Of a stretch of 64,000 nucleotides of DNA, positions 28,801 through 36,309 are shown piece by piece. The first letter of the stretch is position 1, and every line of letters starts with the position of its first letter. Both the position numbers and the translations under genes were made by a program. The notes below the pieces were generated by a model that searched no databases, had not been told where the DNA came from, and saw only the letters and a program-made list of their open reading frames with translations. Origin of the DNA: Bacteroidia bacterium. Lineage in GTDB: Bacteria; Bacteroidota; Bacteroidia; Bacteroidales; Paludibacteraceae. The stretch covers positions 1-64,000 of the forward strand of contig JAGKVE010000002.1 in the NCBI GenBank assembly GCA_021152555.1, read 5' to 3'.

Positions 28801-31472
28801 GTAATATCAACATCGAAGGTGCCGGAACGTACAAGTTCAGCTTTAAGGTCAAAGTTCCTGCTAACAAGGACAATGAAAGCGATTATGCAAATGCACACTT
28901 GTTCCCTGCCGGTGCTTCCATCCTTGCAGGAACGGCTACTATGTTAAATGGAAAAACACGTGCTGGTACGGCTGTAACAGATGTTCCTGCTGACAACATC
29001 TACTCATTGATGGGTAAGACTCTCCACGAGAATGAGTGGATTTGGGTTACGAAGTCGATTGATGTGGAAGAGGCTGGTATCTATACACTTGCTATCTTCT
29101 GGTATAATGCATCGGTAGGTGCACAGTATGGTGAGCCCATAGCTGTTGACTCTGTCATTGTAGAGGAATACCTCTGTACTACGCCGAAGGACTTCGAGTT
29201 CGTTGAGCGCAAGGCAAATACAGCAACTATCAGCTGGTTCGGCGGCCAGTGCAAGAACTTCGAGTATGTAGTATCCAAGTATGCGAACCTCGGTATGCCG
29301 AACCTCATTGATGCCGAAGACAAAGTAGCAGCCGGTACGCTGACTGACGGTCCGCAACTGACCATCAGCGGCCTGCTGCCGAATACCGCTTACAGTCTCT
29401 ATGTCCGCACCATCTGTCCGGACGGCGAAACCGACTGGGTAGAGTACGATTTCGAGACGCCTTGTGCTTTGGAAGTGCTGCCATATACCGAGTCCTTTAC
29501 CGAGACTCCGGAGTGCTGGATTCTCAAATCCGCTACCGTAGGAACCACCAAGGTGGGTACCAGTTCGTCTGATTATGAGACATGGAATCGTCTCCAACTC
29601 TCCAACGGGGGTATAGCTATCCTGCCTGAATTGGCGGTTGACCTCAAGAATGTGGAGGTGGAGATTGGTCTCTTCAATACTACTACCAATCTCGGCGCTG
29701 TGCAACTTGGTGTGATGGATAACACATGGGATGTTTCTACCTTCCAGGTGATTGCTAATATCCAAACAGTGAACAAACCCGGTTCTACCGGTACTTATAC
29801 GTCGTCTGTATTGGAGACCTTCTCCAAGATGCTGAACCGCTATCAGGGTACAGGCAAGGTGCTGGCAATCAAGAATGCTGCTGCGTACGCAATCTGCGTT
29901 AAGTATGTCAAACTGACCGAACTGCCTGACTGCGTGAAACCGCAGCAGGTTGAGTTGACCTTCGTCAAAGATAATGAGGCGACTGTGAACTGGTTGGCTG
30001 GTCTCGAAGAGGCTTGGGAAATTCAACTCAATGACTCTGTTATTGAGAACGTGACGACCAATCCGTATAAACTGACCAACCTCGAGCAGGGTACGGTTTA
30101 TACCGTAGCCGTTCGCGCCCTCTGCGATGAGAATAGCAAGAGTGAGTGGTCGCTCCCGGCTACTTTCCAAACTGCTTGTGGTGTGAACGCACTGCCGATG
30201 AACGAAGACTTCAGCGCACTGCCCAACCCGCTGGGAAGCAATAATCTTGCGCGTGCTGCACTCACCTGCTGGGACAACCTCGTTTCCACAAATCAGATTG
30301 AGCAGGTGTTCAAAGGCACTGAAAAACCGTTCCAGGCACCGAGCAATATCTATGCCGGTCAGACATGGGTGCAGAACTGGCTCTCTGCGCTGGGAGACTA
30401 TGCACAGCTCCAGTCGTATCACGGTGTTCACAACCCCACTTACCGCTACAAGTGGTTCATCTCTCCGCAATACGCAATCGAGGGTAATGCAACCTTGAGC
30501 TTCGATGTACGCCGCTGCGGTAACAAGGGACAGAAAGTGGAATTCGATGCCGGACGCTTCTTTGTTGCCATCAGTACCGATAACGGTGCTACATGGAAGA
30601 AAGAGGACGCAACGCAAATCACGGAGATCGATACGGTTTATTCTACCAAGACCATGTCTCTTGACCAGTATGCCGGTAAAGCAATCCGGGTAGCGTTCTA
30701 TGACGAGAACAACGCCGGTAGCTATGCTCCTGCTAACTACCTACTCATCGACAATGTCCGCATGAACTGCACGCAGGCGTTTGACTATACGGATAATGCA
30801 TGCGAAGGTGTTGACTATGAGGGCTATGGCTTCTCCATCAAGGTGGCTGACCAGCCGCTGGCAGGAGAAGACAGCACCTACACCCGCTTCGCGGTGAATG
30901 CCGAGAACGGTTGTGACAGTGTTATCAACCTCACCCTCACAACCCGCACCGCATCGCCGATAGTGACGATTTACGAAGCTATCTGCCAAGGCGAGAGCTA
31001 TGATTTCGGCGGACAGGCACTGACACAACCGAACCCTGCCGGACAGCCATATCTCCTTTCCGGTACCAACCAATATGGTTGTGACAGTACGGTTTATCTC
31101 TACCTCACCGTCAATCCGTCCGATACGGCTGACATAGCGCCGGTAGAGGTGTATGCGGACCAGTTGCCGTATCAGGTGGATGAGAATTACACTATCCCGG
31201 TTGATGCGCAAATCGGCAATCCGTTCACAGAGGTAGTGAAGATTGACGGCTGTAACTTCAACCGCTACTTCATCACTGTGCTGGATAATCCGACGGGTAT
31301 CATCAACCTCACTGCGGATGTGGACTATATCGATGTATATGATGCGCTCGGACGCAAGATTCTGACGCTCCGTCATGGAGACGCACAGAATGTGCTGCCC
31401 GTAGGCGTGTATATGCTTCGCACAACGATGACGGACGGACAAGTTGTCAATAGCAAACTGTTCATCAAGTAG
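22851..31472 (+). CDS. Giant modular adhesin with T9SS type A tail
   Basis: This 2873-residue protein has a signal peptide ending AFAQ. About ten MAM/cleaved-adhesin-like modules are visible, marked by openings such as LNESFESGTLPSGW, PFYEDFEDE, PYSEHFDRM, PYYNDFTDE, PYEEDFEGY and LPYTESFTE. They alternate with about nine Fn3 domains (for example NLTPNTDYWLYVQYDC). Near the end are GCDS repeats (NGCDSVINLTL, YGCDSTVYLYLTV). The last ~65 residues are a classical T9SS type A tail (YIDVYDALGRKILTL, GVYMLRTTM, KLFIK). Families with this layout bind host proteins or glycans; no protease domain is present. The start at 22851 has a clear signal peptide and no better alternative. It lies 94 nt after paralogue B and 85 nt before the protease gene. 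Confidence 0.85.
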   Translation: MKRLFPRCMMLLALLVMGVVTAFAQKSVLNESFESGTLPSGWTTAGSYWQFSANKAQFNGAFENAADTLVTPVVSLNELTNVPTVTLAYSLPANGSYVNTLQVLYRETEQSAWAELTTLNEAAEDAVLSQALPAGLSSVQIGIAVAYKLGGITYLSNVRIANKAEATAAPTGLHCENLTTTSVTLWWDASKSQEFEQYNVKVSTTKLDDPSNAEGDVLDRVGWSLTDEFYELANLTPNTDYWLYVQYDCGYGDLSPWAEWYFKTPCEAISAPFYEDFEDELSGCYAIAKDGTADVSSEYPYNSTRSFKFVGTKGKNNYLFLPELNGDAKNYQVSFMAAAQESGNTYARTITVGVATDQKAESFAEVATFDLPKGRTWENIIVSLKGYAGTGKYIAFRVGNADKENRLFIDDIRIEAASSCPKPMFVQVSEITPNSAKLAWTKTGNETEWNLVLSTKPLNDPEDIEPDAAKGEFAGSISANPYTLSNLLPNTTYYAYLQAGCGSSEWTSAVEFKTAREVTYPYSEHFDRMDPELYTNNTAAIPNGWVMDDRGNNSANASYYDKQYTRDTYRPYVTTVQNHEATAYVKASLLLKGTSGTAATSTNYTSIAIAPAMPEPVNTMMVTFWAYSSAAQTLKVGVANTQTNDLPQGEQLGANITEVGEAAITGGSEWKQYKVLLTGYTGTGRYIAFYLKPGTSTPSVYIDDIEIDDAPDCNAVSTVTAEATGIDKATVEWTDASKSTSWTIKVSSTEIDPASADGDIVAAQTVNAKNYNLTGLAMGQTYYIYVSPTCGDMWKSTSVTTLVGLQVPYYNDFTDETTGANANRGPKNWTLGYTYTDSPSATSSNWPYVNTTAWTNAPADVVKNSVYFKNTTTASAQFPYAIMPELLNGNVKDMKIGFYAYWNNAKPSSPANYACVNDKYYGVLKIGVVNSSADINKTNKYTKVTEVAAIRCKEPKAAEYFVVDMSSYAGSGKYIVFYQDTAKNNYMMIDNLTISLATDPQPVTDVEASEMTQTGAKLTWTENGKAAKWEVRVFDAVQEDPAAGTPAFSATVTEKQATVSGLNHSTQYYAYVRSVQDNGNGAWGSTSFYSECGAWAVPFYEDFNNYATGGTTNNTLHPCYSVAHSTASTYPYVRGYTGPSTYHESKSNLFYMTAGTKKVCQVEFPKLNAPVNTLQLEVEAQAYSSYAGAKYITFFGVVTSDGTFHEVAQRTSSAQKIWEPWVVDFSGYTGDDGVIAIRLDPAMAATASGTTATTQYIFLENVKISTIPVCKQIQSADMEATNIDSISAIISWPAAEASQWNLKVSTKELDDPDAETADVFDDAMTTNSKALADLEGNTNYYVYVQTVRPDKECVGDWSRVFKFKTLCKKQTFPYEEDFEGYPTGSGSLPDCATLSGQTTDHSYVTTRGTDNQALNLRQVTKDYNNYFAFPALSVDSVKRLQLSMQVAPDGTTATNYYYYEVGVMTDPNDPSTFVSIAYDSVQGAANYPFSDKMYTFEGYTGDEHGNFGTYIALKPLKYATSTNANAGAGNVYIDNVTIDFIETCFKPVDLTSEIGIDTVKLSWNSENEGASYLVRVFGDKDANPETATPLAETTVTDKEAVIRGLTGNTTYYAYVQALCSASDKSKWSSVYQFKTECPETRALPYEEGFDGDTDPLTDYCWTSFKIQGSSACTTDYLAKASTYAKKDGTRGLYLQYTTVDEHAGGNCVGTHRSAAITPELDVESLKQVLLYFDIKSYSTTIKAAVKIEAVSDETMDAEAIYVTTIENVGNSWQKAYVNLSQLYTSVQPFKRLRFSTTTATSAYIDNLVITNDLNVVLPVEDLKLSMVTENTAKFSFVEYTPSVTEWQVAYVPAGGDIADATILTIDTKEYTLTGLAVNTSYDIYVRGNVEGDEWVGPITATTIQTPAPLPLITGFEDDADKWVIYKTKTVQGDPYPNFFIVGEADSCGATGEKALFITNDSISYAYHTKDAQGEIGFSNVWATRNINIEGAGTYKFSFKVKVPANKDNESDYANAHLFPAGASILAGTATMLNGKTRAGTAVTDVPADNIYSLMGKTLHENEWIWVTKSIDVEEAGIYTLAIFWYNASVGAQYGEPIAVDSVIVEEYLCTTPKDFEFVERKANTATISWFGGQCKNFEYVVSKYANLGMPNLIDAEDKVAAGTLTDGPQLTISGLLPNTAYSLYVRTICPDGETDWVEYDFETPCALEVLPYTESFTETPECWILKSATVGTTKVGTSSSDYETWNRLQLSNGGIAILPELAVDLKNVEVEIGLFNTTTNLGAVQLGVMDNTWDVSTFQVIANIQTVNKPGSTGTYTSSVLETFSKMLNRYQGTGKVLAIKNAAAYAICVKYVKLTELPDCVKPQQVELTFVKDNEATVNWLAGLEEAWEIQLNDSVIENVTTNPYKLTNLEQGTVYTVAVRALCDENSKSEWSLPATFQTACGVNALPMNEDFSALPNPLGSNNLARAALTCWDNLVSTNQIEQVFKGTEKPFQAPSNIYAGQTWVQNWLSALGDYAQLQSYHGVHNPTYRYKWFISPQYAIEGNATLSFDVRRCGNKGQKVEFDAGRFFVAISTDNGATWKKEDATQITEIDTVYSTKTMSLDQYAGKAIRVAFYDENNAGSYAPANYLLIDNVRMNCTQAFDYTDNACEGVDYEGYGFSIKVADQPLAGEDSTYTRFAVNAENGCDSVINLTLTTRTASPIVTIYEAICQGESYDFGGQALTQPNPAGQPYLLSGTNQYGCDSTVYLYLTVNPSDTADIAPVEVYADQLPYQVDENYTIPVDAQIGNPFTEVVKIDGCNFNRYFITVLDNPTGIINLTADVDYIDVYDALGRKILTLRHGDAQNVLPVGVYMLRTTMTDGQVVNSKLFIK

Positions 31473-31557
31473 TCATCCATACGGATAGCCCGATTGGTTT
31501 CGGGCTATCTGACAAATGGAGTTCCCGGCATGCGGTGCTCCGGAAAAAAGAAAGTGT

Positions 31558-34050
31558 ATGAAACGGAATGTATTTGTCATCATAGCCCTTATGGGTGCCG
31601 TAGGCTTTGCTTCGCCGGCGTTACGTACGCCGGAGGATGCTCTGCGCATAGCCTCGGATTTCGTGTCCAACAGCGCAGCGGTCCAACAGTCCGAAGGACG
31701 GTCTTACAGCGTAGCGGTCTTACAGCGTAGCGGTCTTACAGCAAAGCGGTCCAACAGCAAAGCGGTCCAACAGTCCGAAGGGCAGTCGTATATCGCCGAC
31801 TCTTCGGCTGCCTACTTCGCCGTCAATACGGAAAGCGGCTTCGTCCTCGTCGGTGCCGATGAGCGTTTGCCGGAAGTGTTGGGTTATGGAGATAATGGGG
31901 CTTTTGATTCGAAGAACATATCGCCTGCTATGCGCTTCTTGCTGCAATGCTACGCCGAGGAACTGGCCAACAGCGAAGCCGTCTTACAGTCCGAAGGACG
32001 GTCTTACAGCGTAGCGGTCTTACAGCAAAGCGGTCTTACAGCAAAGCGGTCCGCCATTTCCCCCGTCGCGCCTCTTCTGACCTGTCAATGGAACCAGTCG
32101 AAGCCCTTCAATAACCTCGCCCCTTCCTATAATAATACGGGCGGCCAATGCGCATCAGGGTGCGTGGCAACAGCCATGGCGCAAGTCATGTATTATCATA
32201 AGCATCCTGCGCAGGGCACCGGCTCGCACTCCTATCTATGGACATGTACCGAGACGCCGGCGCTAAGCAAGACACTCTCTGCTAATTTCGGCAATACAAC
32301 CTACGATTGGGCGAATATGCTCGATAGCTATAAATCTTCTTACACCTCCGCCCAGGCGGAGGCGGTGGCAACGCTTATGTATCATTGCGGCGTGGCGGTG
32401 GAGATGGGCTACGGTGCTTCTTCCGGTGCCTTCACGCAAGATGTGCCAAAGGCACTCAATACATATTTCGGCTACAACGCCAACTACCAGCGTATTCAGA
32501 AAATCATGTACCCTGCCGACAGCCTCAATGCTATTATATACAGCGAGCTGGCTGCCCGGCGTCCTGTTATTGTCAGCGGCTCTAATGACGAAGGCGGACA
32601 TGCTTTCGTTTGCGACGGAGCGGACAACCGCGGCTATTTCCATATCAACTGGGGATGGGGCGGTAACAACGACGGCTATTATCTGCTCACCGCCCTCAAT
32701 CCCGGCAAGTCGCAAGGTATAGGCGGGACTACGAAGGGATATAACAAAAGCACTGCTTTCTTCATAGGTCTCCAGCCGGCTAAAACAGGCACGCCTAAAG
32801 CGATTCCGCAGATGGCGACAACCTCTTTTTCCATCAGTTCGGAGTCGTTCACCCGCACTACGGCTTTCTCCGTCTCTATCGCCAGATTGCAGAACTACGG
32901 CCTGACGAACTTCAGCGGCAGCTATGGCGTAGCCCTCTATGACGAAGATGAGACGCAACTGATTGCCGTCCTCAAGCAGGAGAACAACTACTCGCTCAAA
33001 GCCGGTTATTTCCGCACGACGGCGGCAACGCTCAGCAGTATCACCATCCCCAATACCGTTCCGGAGGGTAATTATCATCTCTGCGCCGTCTATAAGGACG
33101 CCGACTACGGCTGGATGCGGATGATGTGTACCGAGGATGACTACTATCTCTCGCTCTCTATTGAGGGCAGCCAGGTCACCGTCTATCCCAACAATGCGGA
33201 ACCCGAACTGGCGCTCACGAAAGCTATCTCGTTCGGCGAGGACGTCAATACCGATTCTGTTCCCAAGACCGGAGCACCGCTCTCCTTTGCCGTCAAGAAC
33301 ACCGGAGGGACCTTCCGCGGACAGATTTCCGCGCGTATCTACAAAGGTGCCTTCTCCAAGGGCCAGTATGAGATTATCGACAGCGTAGTCATCCGCCGTA
33401 ACGAGACGCTTGCTTCGGCGCTGCAGCAGGCTTTTGAAGAAACCTTGCTGCTCGATACCCAGTATAAGATGAAACTGTGCTGGCGGACGGATGACAATAG
33501 CGCGTGGAATAATTTTGACGGCGAACTGCCTTTCAAACTGTACGACCCCGACTACCATCTGGCGCTTACGGAGGACCTGCATTTCGATGATAATGACAGC
33601 GTGCCGGTGGAGAATGCCAATTTCTATTATTCGATTAAGAACACCGGTGCGTCGTTCACGGGCGAACTGCAACTCTTCTTCTATGAGGACAGTCTTTACT
33701 CGCGCGGACAGAGCGAGTTGCGCGCAGTCACTATCGGAACCAATGAGACGCTCACAGACGCTTTCGCCGGACCGCTTGAGCAGCCTGCAGGCAATTATCT
33801 GGTTATTTTGCGCTACCGAGAAACGGACGGCGAATGGCAGGAGTTCTACGATGTCTATGGACGGAATATAAGCGGTGTCGGTGCCAAACTGTATGCCGCG
33901 CCGCCCGATGACCCCGATATCCCGACCGCTGTCGGCCAAATCACCAATCACCAATCACCAATCACCAATAAGGTGCTCCTCCATAACGGACAACTCCTGA
34001 TTATTCATAACGGGAAAACATATAATGCGCAGGGCGCACGAGTAAAATGA
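31558..34050 (+). CDS. C10 family cysteine protease (streptopain-like) with propeptide
   Basis: This 830-residue protein has a signal peptide (MKRNVFVIIALMGAVGFA) and a Spi-type propeptide (PEDALRIASDF; AYFAVNTESGFVLVGADE; VLGYGDNGAF). The peptidase domain has Cys202 in SGCVATAMAQVMYYHKHP and His348 in EGGHAFVCDGA, followed by FHINWGWGGNNDGYY. Two or three Ig/CARDB-like units follow. A heptamer-encoded linker (ITNHQSPITN) then leads to the C-terminal module VLLHNGQLLIIHNGKTYNAQ. Two arrays of 16-bp repeats interrupt the propeptide region, adding serine- and glutamine-rich stretches absent from ordinary members. The propeptide of this family keeps the enzyme inactive until cleaved. The ATG at 31558 is chosen because the signal peptide starts there. 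The stop overlaps the next start (ATGA). Confidence 0.9.
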   Translation: MKRNVFVIIALMGAVGFASPALRTPEDALRIASDFVSNSAAVQQSEGRSYSVAVLQRSGLTAKRSNSKAVQQSEGQSYIADSSAAYFAVNTESGFVLVGADERLPEVLGYGDNGAFDSKNISPAMRFLLQCYAEELANSEAVLQSEGRSYSVAVLQQSGLTAKRSAISPVAPLLTCQWNQSKPFNNLAPSYNNTGGQCASGCVATAMAQVMYYHKHPAQGTGSHSYLWTCTETPALSKTLSANFGNTTYDWANMLDSYKSSYTSAQAEAVATLMYHCGVAVEMGYGASSGAFTQDVPKALNTYFGYNANYQRIQKIMYPADSLNAIIYSELAARRPVIVSGSNDEGGHAFVCDGADNRGYFHINWGWGGNNDGYYLLTALNPGKSQGIGGTTKGYNKSTAFFIGLQPAKTGTPKAIPQMATTSFSISSESFTRTTAFSVSIARLQNYGLTNFSGSYGVALYDEDETQLIAVLKQENNYSLKAGYFRTTAATLSSITIPNTVPEGNYHLCAVYKDADYGWMRMMCTEDDYYLSLSIEGSQVTVYPNNAEPELALTKAISFGEDVNTDSVPKTGAPLSFAVKNTGGTFRGQISARIYKGAFSKGQYEIIDSVVIRRNETLASALQQAFEETLLLDTQYKMKLCWRTDDNSAWNNFDGELPFKLYDPDYHLALTEDLHFDDNDSVPVENANFYYSIKNTGASFTGELQLFFYEDSLYSRGQSELRAVTIGTNETLTDAFAGPLEQPAGNYLVILRYRETDGEWQEFYDVYGRNISGVGAKLYAAPPDDPDIPTAVGQITNHQSPITNKVLLHNGQLLIIHNGKTYNAQGARVK
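31663..31780. repeat. 16-bp (2 x 8) tandem array inside the protease propeptide, first
   Basis: Units CGGTCTTACAGCGTAG at 31699 and 31715, then variants at 31731 and 31747, with related CGGTCCAACAG units on both sides. As 16 is not a multiple of 3, each copy is read in a different frame, giving the peptide segments VAVLQRSGL and KAVQQSEG. Confidence 0.85.
31964..32050. repeat. 16-bp tandem array inside the protease propeptide, second
   Basis: The same unit as in the first array occurs at 31999, 32015 and 32031, bordered by GTCTTACAGTCCGAAGGA as in the first array. It lies between the Spi-like propeptide and the catalytic domain. Confidence 0.85.
33939..33969. repeat. Heptamer array encoding the linker before the C-terminal module
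   Basis: Four perfect copies of AATCACC (33939, 33946, 33953, 33960) plus AAT. In frame they encode ITNHQSPITN, directly before the C-terminal module of the protease. The heptamer is the same as in the array at 22741-22803. Confidence 0.9.
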
Positions 34051-35861
34051 CTAACAACAAATATCTGATAGCAATCTTTCTGACCGCAGTGCTTTTCGCC
34101 TTGCCGCTCCATGCGGATGTGAAGCGTGAGAGCCTGCATTTCCTGACTACCGAAGCCGGATTGGGTTACTCCGCCCTGCTCAATAAATCCACATTAGGCA
34201 CCTCCGCCGGCTTGGCGGGTGCCAAGCTGCAGGTCGGCTACGAATGGCGCTACCGCAAACTCCTCGTACATACGGGCCTCGAGTTCGCATCGGTCAATGA
34301 TATGGCGCGTGTCGACCCTTTCCAGATGAAAACATCCTATACGGTCGGCCTGCCTGCCGGGCAGTATATGACGGAGTATTTCGATTTCCGGTCCTTCAAA
34401 GAGACCCAGATGATGGGGCAGTTGAATATACCGGTGCAGGTAGGTGCTGTCTTTTCGGACAGGTATTATTTCCTGGCGGGTGCGCGTATCGGGCTGCCGG
34501 TCCTGCATGCGGCTTCCGTAAAGACCGATGTTACCACTTGGCTCGTTGACCCGTCGCTGATCGGCGAACTCAATAATGTGCCGGTGCATGATGCTTATAC
34601 CTCGACTGAGAAACTCAATTACGCTTGGTCCGCGAATATCGTCAATGCCCAAGTCTCCGCGGAAGTGGGACTGGTGCTCAATTCTTTCTTCGAGAAGCCG
34701 CAGAAAGGAAAAGGAAGAGGTTCGTCTGCGTCGGGACGTAACCAGCGTAACAAGAAAAAACCCGTCCTTTTCCGCGTGGCGCTTTTTGCGGACTACGGCA
34801 TAACGTCCGTCGCCAAAACAAGCGGAGAGACCAAGACTTTGGTGCAGGTGGCGGAGCCGAGGGATATAGCGATGAACGGCTATTTCGATGCTTCGCAGAC
34901 GCCTGCCAACTCGTTGCTTGTCGGCGCCAAGTTCGCCGTACTCTTCCAGCTCAACGAGCAGAAACCCGCCAAACCGCTGCCCTCTTATTTCGATATATGG
35001 ATTGCGGACGAGACGACCTCAAAACCCCTTCCTGCGCGTGTCAATATATATGATAAGACCAAGAAGCGCACTACGGTCAAGGATGTCAAGAACGGTCATC
35101 TCCGTTACCGCGCGAAGAACGGCGAATATACGCTTACGGCGTCCAACAGCCTCTATTATCCGCTTTCTCAGGATGTCGCGATGGAGGGGGAGGGCATTAC
35201 GGATACCGTCCGCTTTGGTTTGCGTCCGCGTCCATGGCTGCGCCTGCGTGTGACCAATACCGATACCGGCGAACCGCTCTCTGTGGCTGCGGCTGTTACC
35301 AACGCCGCTACGGGCGACAGCGTCACTACGCTAACCACCCAGCCGGAGACTGGTCTGGCGCGCACGATGCTGGATGACGCAAAGACCTACCGCCTCACGA
35401 TTGCCCATACCGGCTATGAGACGGTTATACGGGATATTGCCAATGTAGGCGACTCGATGCTCGTCAGCCTCACGCCTATCAAGGTCGGGAAGAAAGTGAT
35501 TTTGCATAATCTGTTCTTTGCTACCAATAAGACGCGTATCCTGCCGCAGTCGGAGGAGGCGCTGGATGAGCTGTATGCTTTCCTGCTCGATAACCCCTCT
35601 CTCACTATCCGCATCACCGGCCATACCGATAATGTCGGTTCCAACCGCGCCAACCAGCAGCTCTCCGAGGGCCGTGCTGCCGCCGTGCGCGACGAGATCA
35701 TCAAGCGCGGCATAGCGCCCGAACGTATTGAGGCGGACGGAAAGGGCGAGGATGAACCGATTGCGGATAACAAGACCGAAGAAGGCCGCGCCAAGAACAG
35801 ACGCGTAGAGTTTACCATCACCTCAACAGGAGACGCGCTCATTGAGCAGGTCAAGGAGTAA
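34047..35861 (+). CDS. Outer-membrane barrel with carboxypeptidase-like and OmpA domains
   Basis: This 604-residue protein starts with a signal peptide (MTNNKYLIAIFLTAVLFALPLHA). The barrel region (about 25-310) is a paralogue of the proteins at 10457 and 15722 (LNIPVQVGAVFSDRYYFLAG; KFAVLFQLNEQ). A lysine-rich loop (KGKGRGSSASGRNQRNKKK) interrupts it. One or two carboxypeptidase-regulatory-like beta domains (about 330-480) follow. An OmpA peptidoglycan-binding domain closes the chain (483-591: LFFATNKTRIL, ITGHTDNVGSNRANQQLSEG, AKNRRVEFTI). It is translationally coupled to the protease gene by ATGA. It probably tethers the outer membrane to peptidoglycan and may serve the cargo encoded upstream; the latter is inference. 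Confidence 0.85.
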   Translation: MTNNKYLIAIFLTAVLFALPLHADVKRESLHFLTTEAGLGYSALLNKSTLGTSAGLAGAKLQVGYEWRYRKLLVHTGLEFASVNDMARVDPFQMKTSYTVGLPAGQYMTEYFDFRSFKETQMMGQLNIPVQVGAVFSDRYYFLAGARIGLPVLHAASVKTDVTTWLVDPSLIGELNNVPVHDAYTSTEKLNYAWSANIVNAQVSAEVGLVLNSFFEKPQKGKGRGSSASGRNQRNKKKPVLFRVALFADYGITSVAKTSGETKTLVQVAEPRDIAMNGYFDASQTPANSLLVGAKFAVLFQLNEQKPAKPLPSYFDIWIADETTSKPLPARVNIYDKTKKRTTVKDVKNGHLRYRAKNGEYTLTASNSLYYPLSQDVAMEGEGITDTVRFGLRPRPWLRLRVTNTDTGEPLSVAAAVTNAATGDSVTTLTTQPETGLARTMLDDAKTYRLTIAHTGYETVIRDIANVGDSMLVSLTPIKVGKKVILHNLFFATNKTRILPQSEEALDELYAFLLDNPSLTIRITGHTDNVGSNRANQQLSEGRAAAVRDEIIKRGIAPERIEADGKGEDEPIADNKTEEGRAKNRRVEFTITSTGDALIEQVKE

Positions 35862-35867
35862 TCTCTT

Positions 35868-36023
35868 TTATCCATTGCGGCAGTTTGGTATGGCGCATCC
35901 GCCGTCTCTGTTTGGCGGCTTGGGCGCCGTATCATTCTGTGCGGTTGGGGCATACACGCCGTATGCGCTGACGCATACCAGCAACGCCGCCACTACAATC
36001 GTCTTTCTCCAAACTCTCTTCAT
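35868..36023 (-). CDS. Small secreted peptide, 51 residues
   Basis: The reading begins MKRVWRKTIVVAALLVCVSA, a good signal peptide, and leaves a short mature part rich in proline and asparagine with two cysteines (GGCAIPNCRNG). A promoter-like pair lies upstream on the same strand: TTG (36063-36065), 20 nt, TACCTTGG (36035-36042), with one mismatch to TAnnTTTG. It converges on the OmpA-fusion gene with only 6 bp between stops. I do not recognise it. It could be a chance ORF, but promoter spacing and signal peptide together favour a real gene. Confidence 0.45.
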   Translation of the reverse strand: MKRVWRKTIVVAALLVCVSAYGVYAPTAQNDTAPKPPNRDGGCAIPNCRNG

Positions 36024-36034
36024 CAAATCGACTG

Positions 36035-36065
36035 CCAAGGTACGACAAAAAATCCGAATGCGCAA
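36035..36065 (-). promoter_or_regulatory. Candidate promoter of the 51-residue peptide gene
   Basis: Minus strand: TTG (36063-36065), 20 nt, TACCTTGG (36035-36042); one mismatch in the -7 element. The start codon at 36023 would be about 10 nt downstream of initiation. Confidence 0.4.
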
Positions 36066-36191
36066 ACGAAAAAGGAGAAAAATTGTTTCATTGTGCAGTA
36101 AAAAGCTACGATTTGCAAACTCAATATAGCAAAAAGTCGATATTTTTACATATTTTGAAGAAATTTACACACGTATACGCGCGAAAAGCAG

Positions 36192-36199
36192 TAATTTTG
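36192..36199 (+). promoter_or_regulatory. Possible -7 element upstream of the four-helix gene
   Basis: TAATTTTG matches TAnnTTTG, but no TTG lies at the usual distance. The leader that follows (36200-36255) has many alternating purine-pyrimidine steps (ACGTATGTGTACG, ACATGCGCACGTATA). Confidence 0.35.
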
Positions 36200-36259
36200 C
36201 GGCCGAAATGTCAACGTATGTGTACGTTACGCACATGCGCACGTATAAGCGACAAAAAT

Positions 36260-36291
36260 TTAGCCGGCTAGCCAACTAGACGACTAGTAAA
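36260..36291. repeat. Octamer CTAG array, upstream copy
   Basis: TTAG at 36260 and CTAG at 36268, 36276 and 36284 are spaced exactly 8 bp apart (units TTAGCCGG, CTAGCCAA, CTAGACGA, CTAGTAAA). It lies just before the start of the four-helix-bundle-suffix gene. Confidence 0.9.
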
Positions 36292-36309
36292 AAATAATAA
36301 AAACCAGCC

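Noticed and set aside
31663..32050. CRISPR array
   Set aside because: The repeats are contiguous 16-bp units without unique spacers and lie inside a coding frame; no cas genes are present.
29004..33954. Antisense ORFs of 537 and 563 codons opposite the adhesin and protease genes
   Set aside because: They are shadows produced by codon bias; the plus-strand proteins have clear domains and catalytic motifs.
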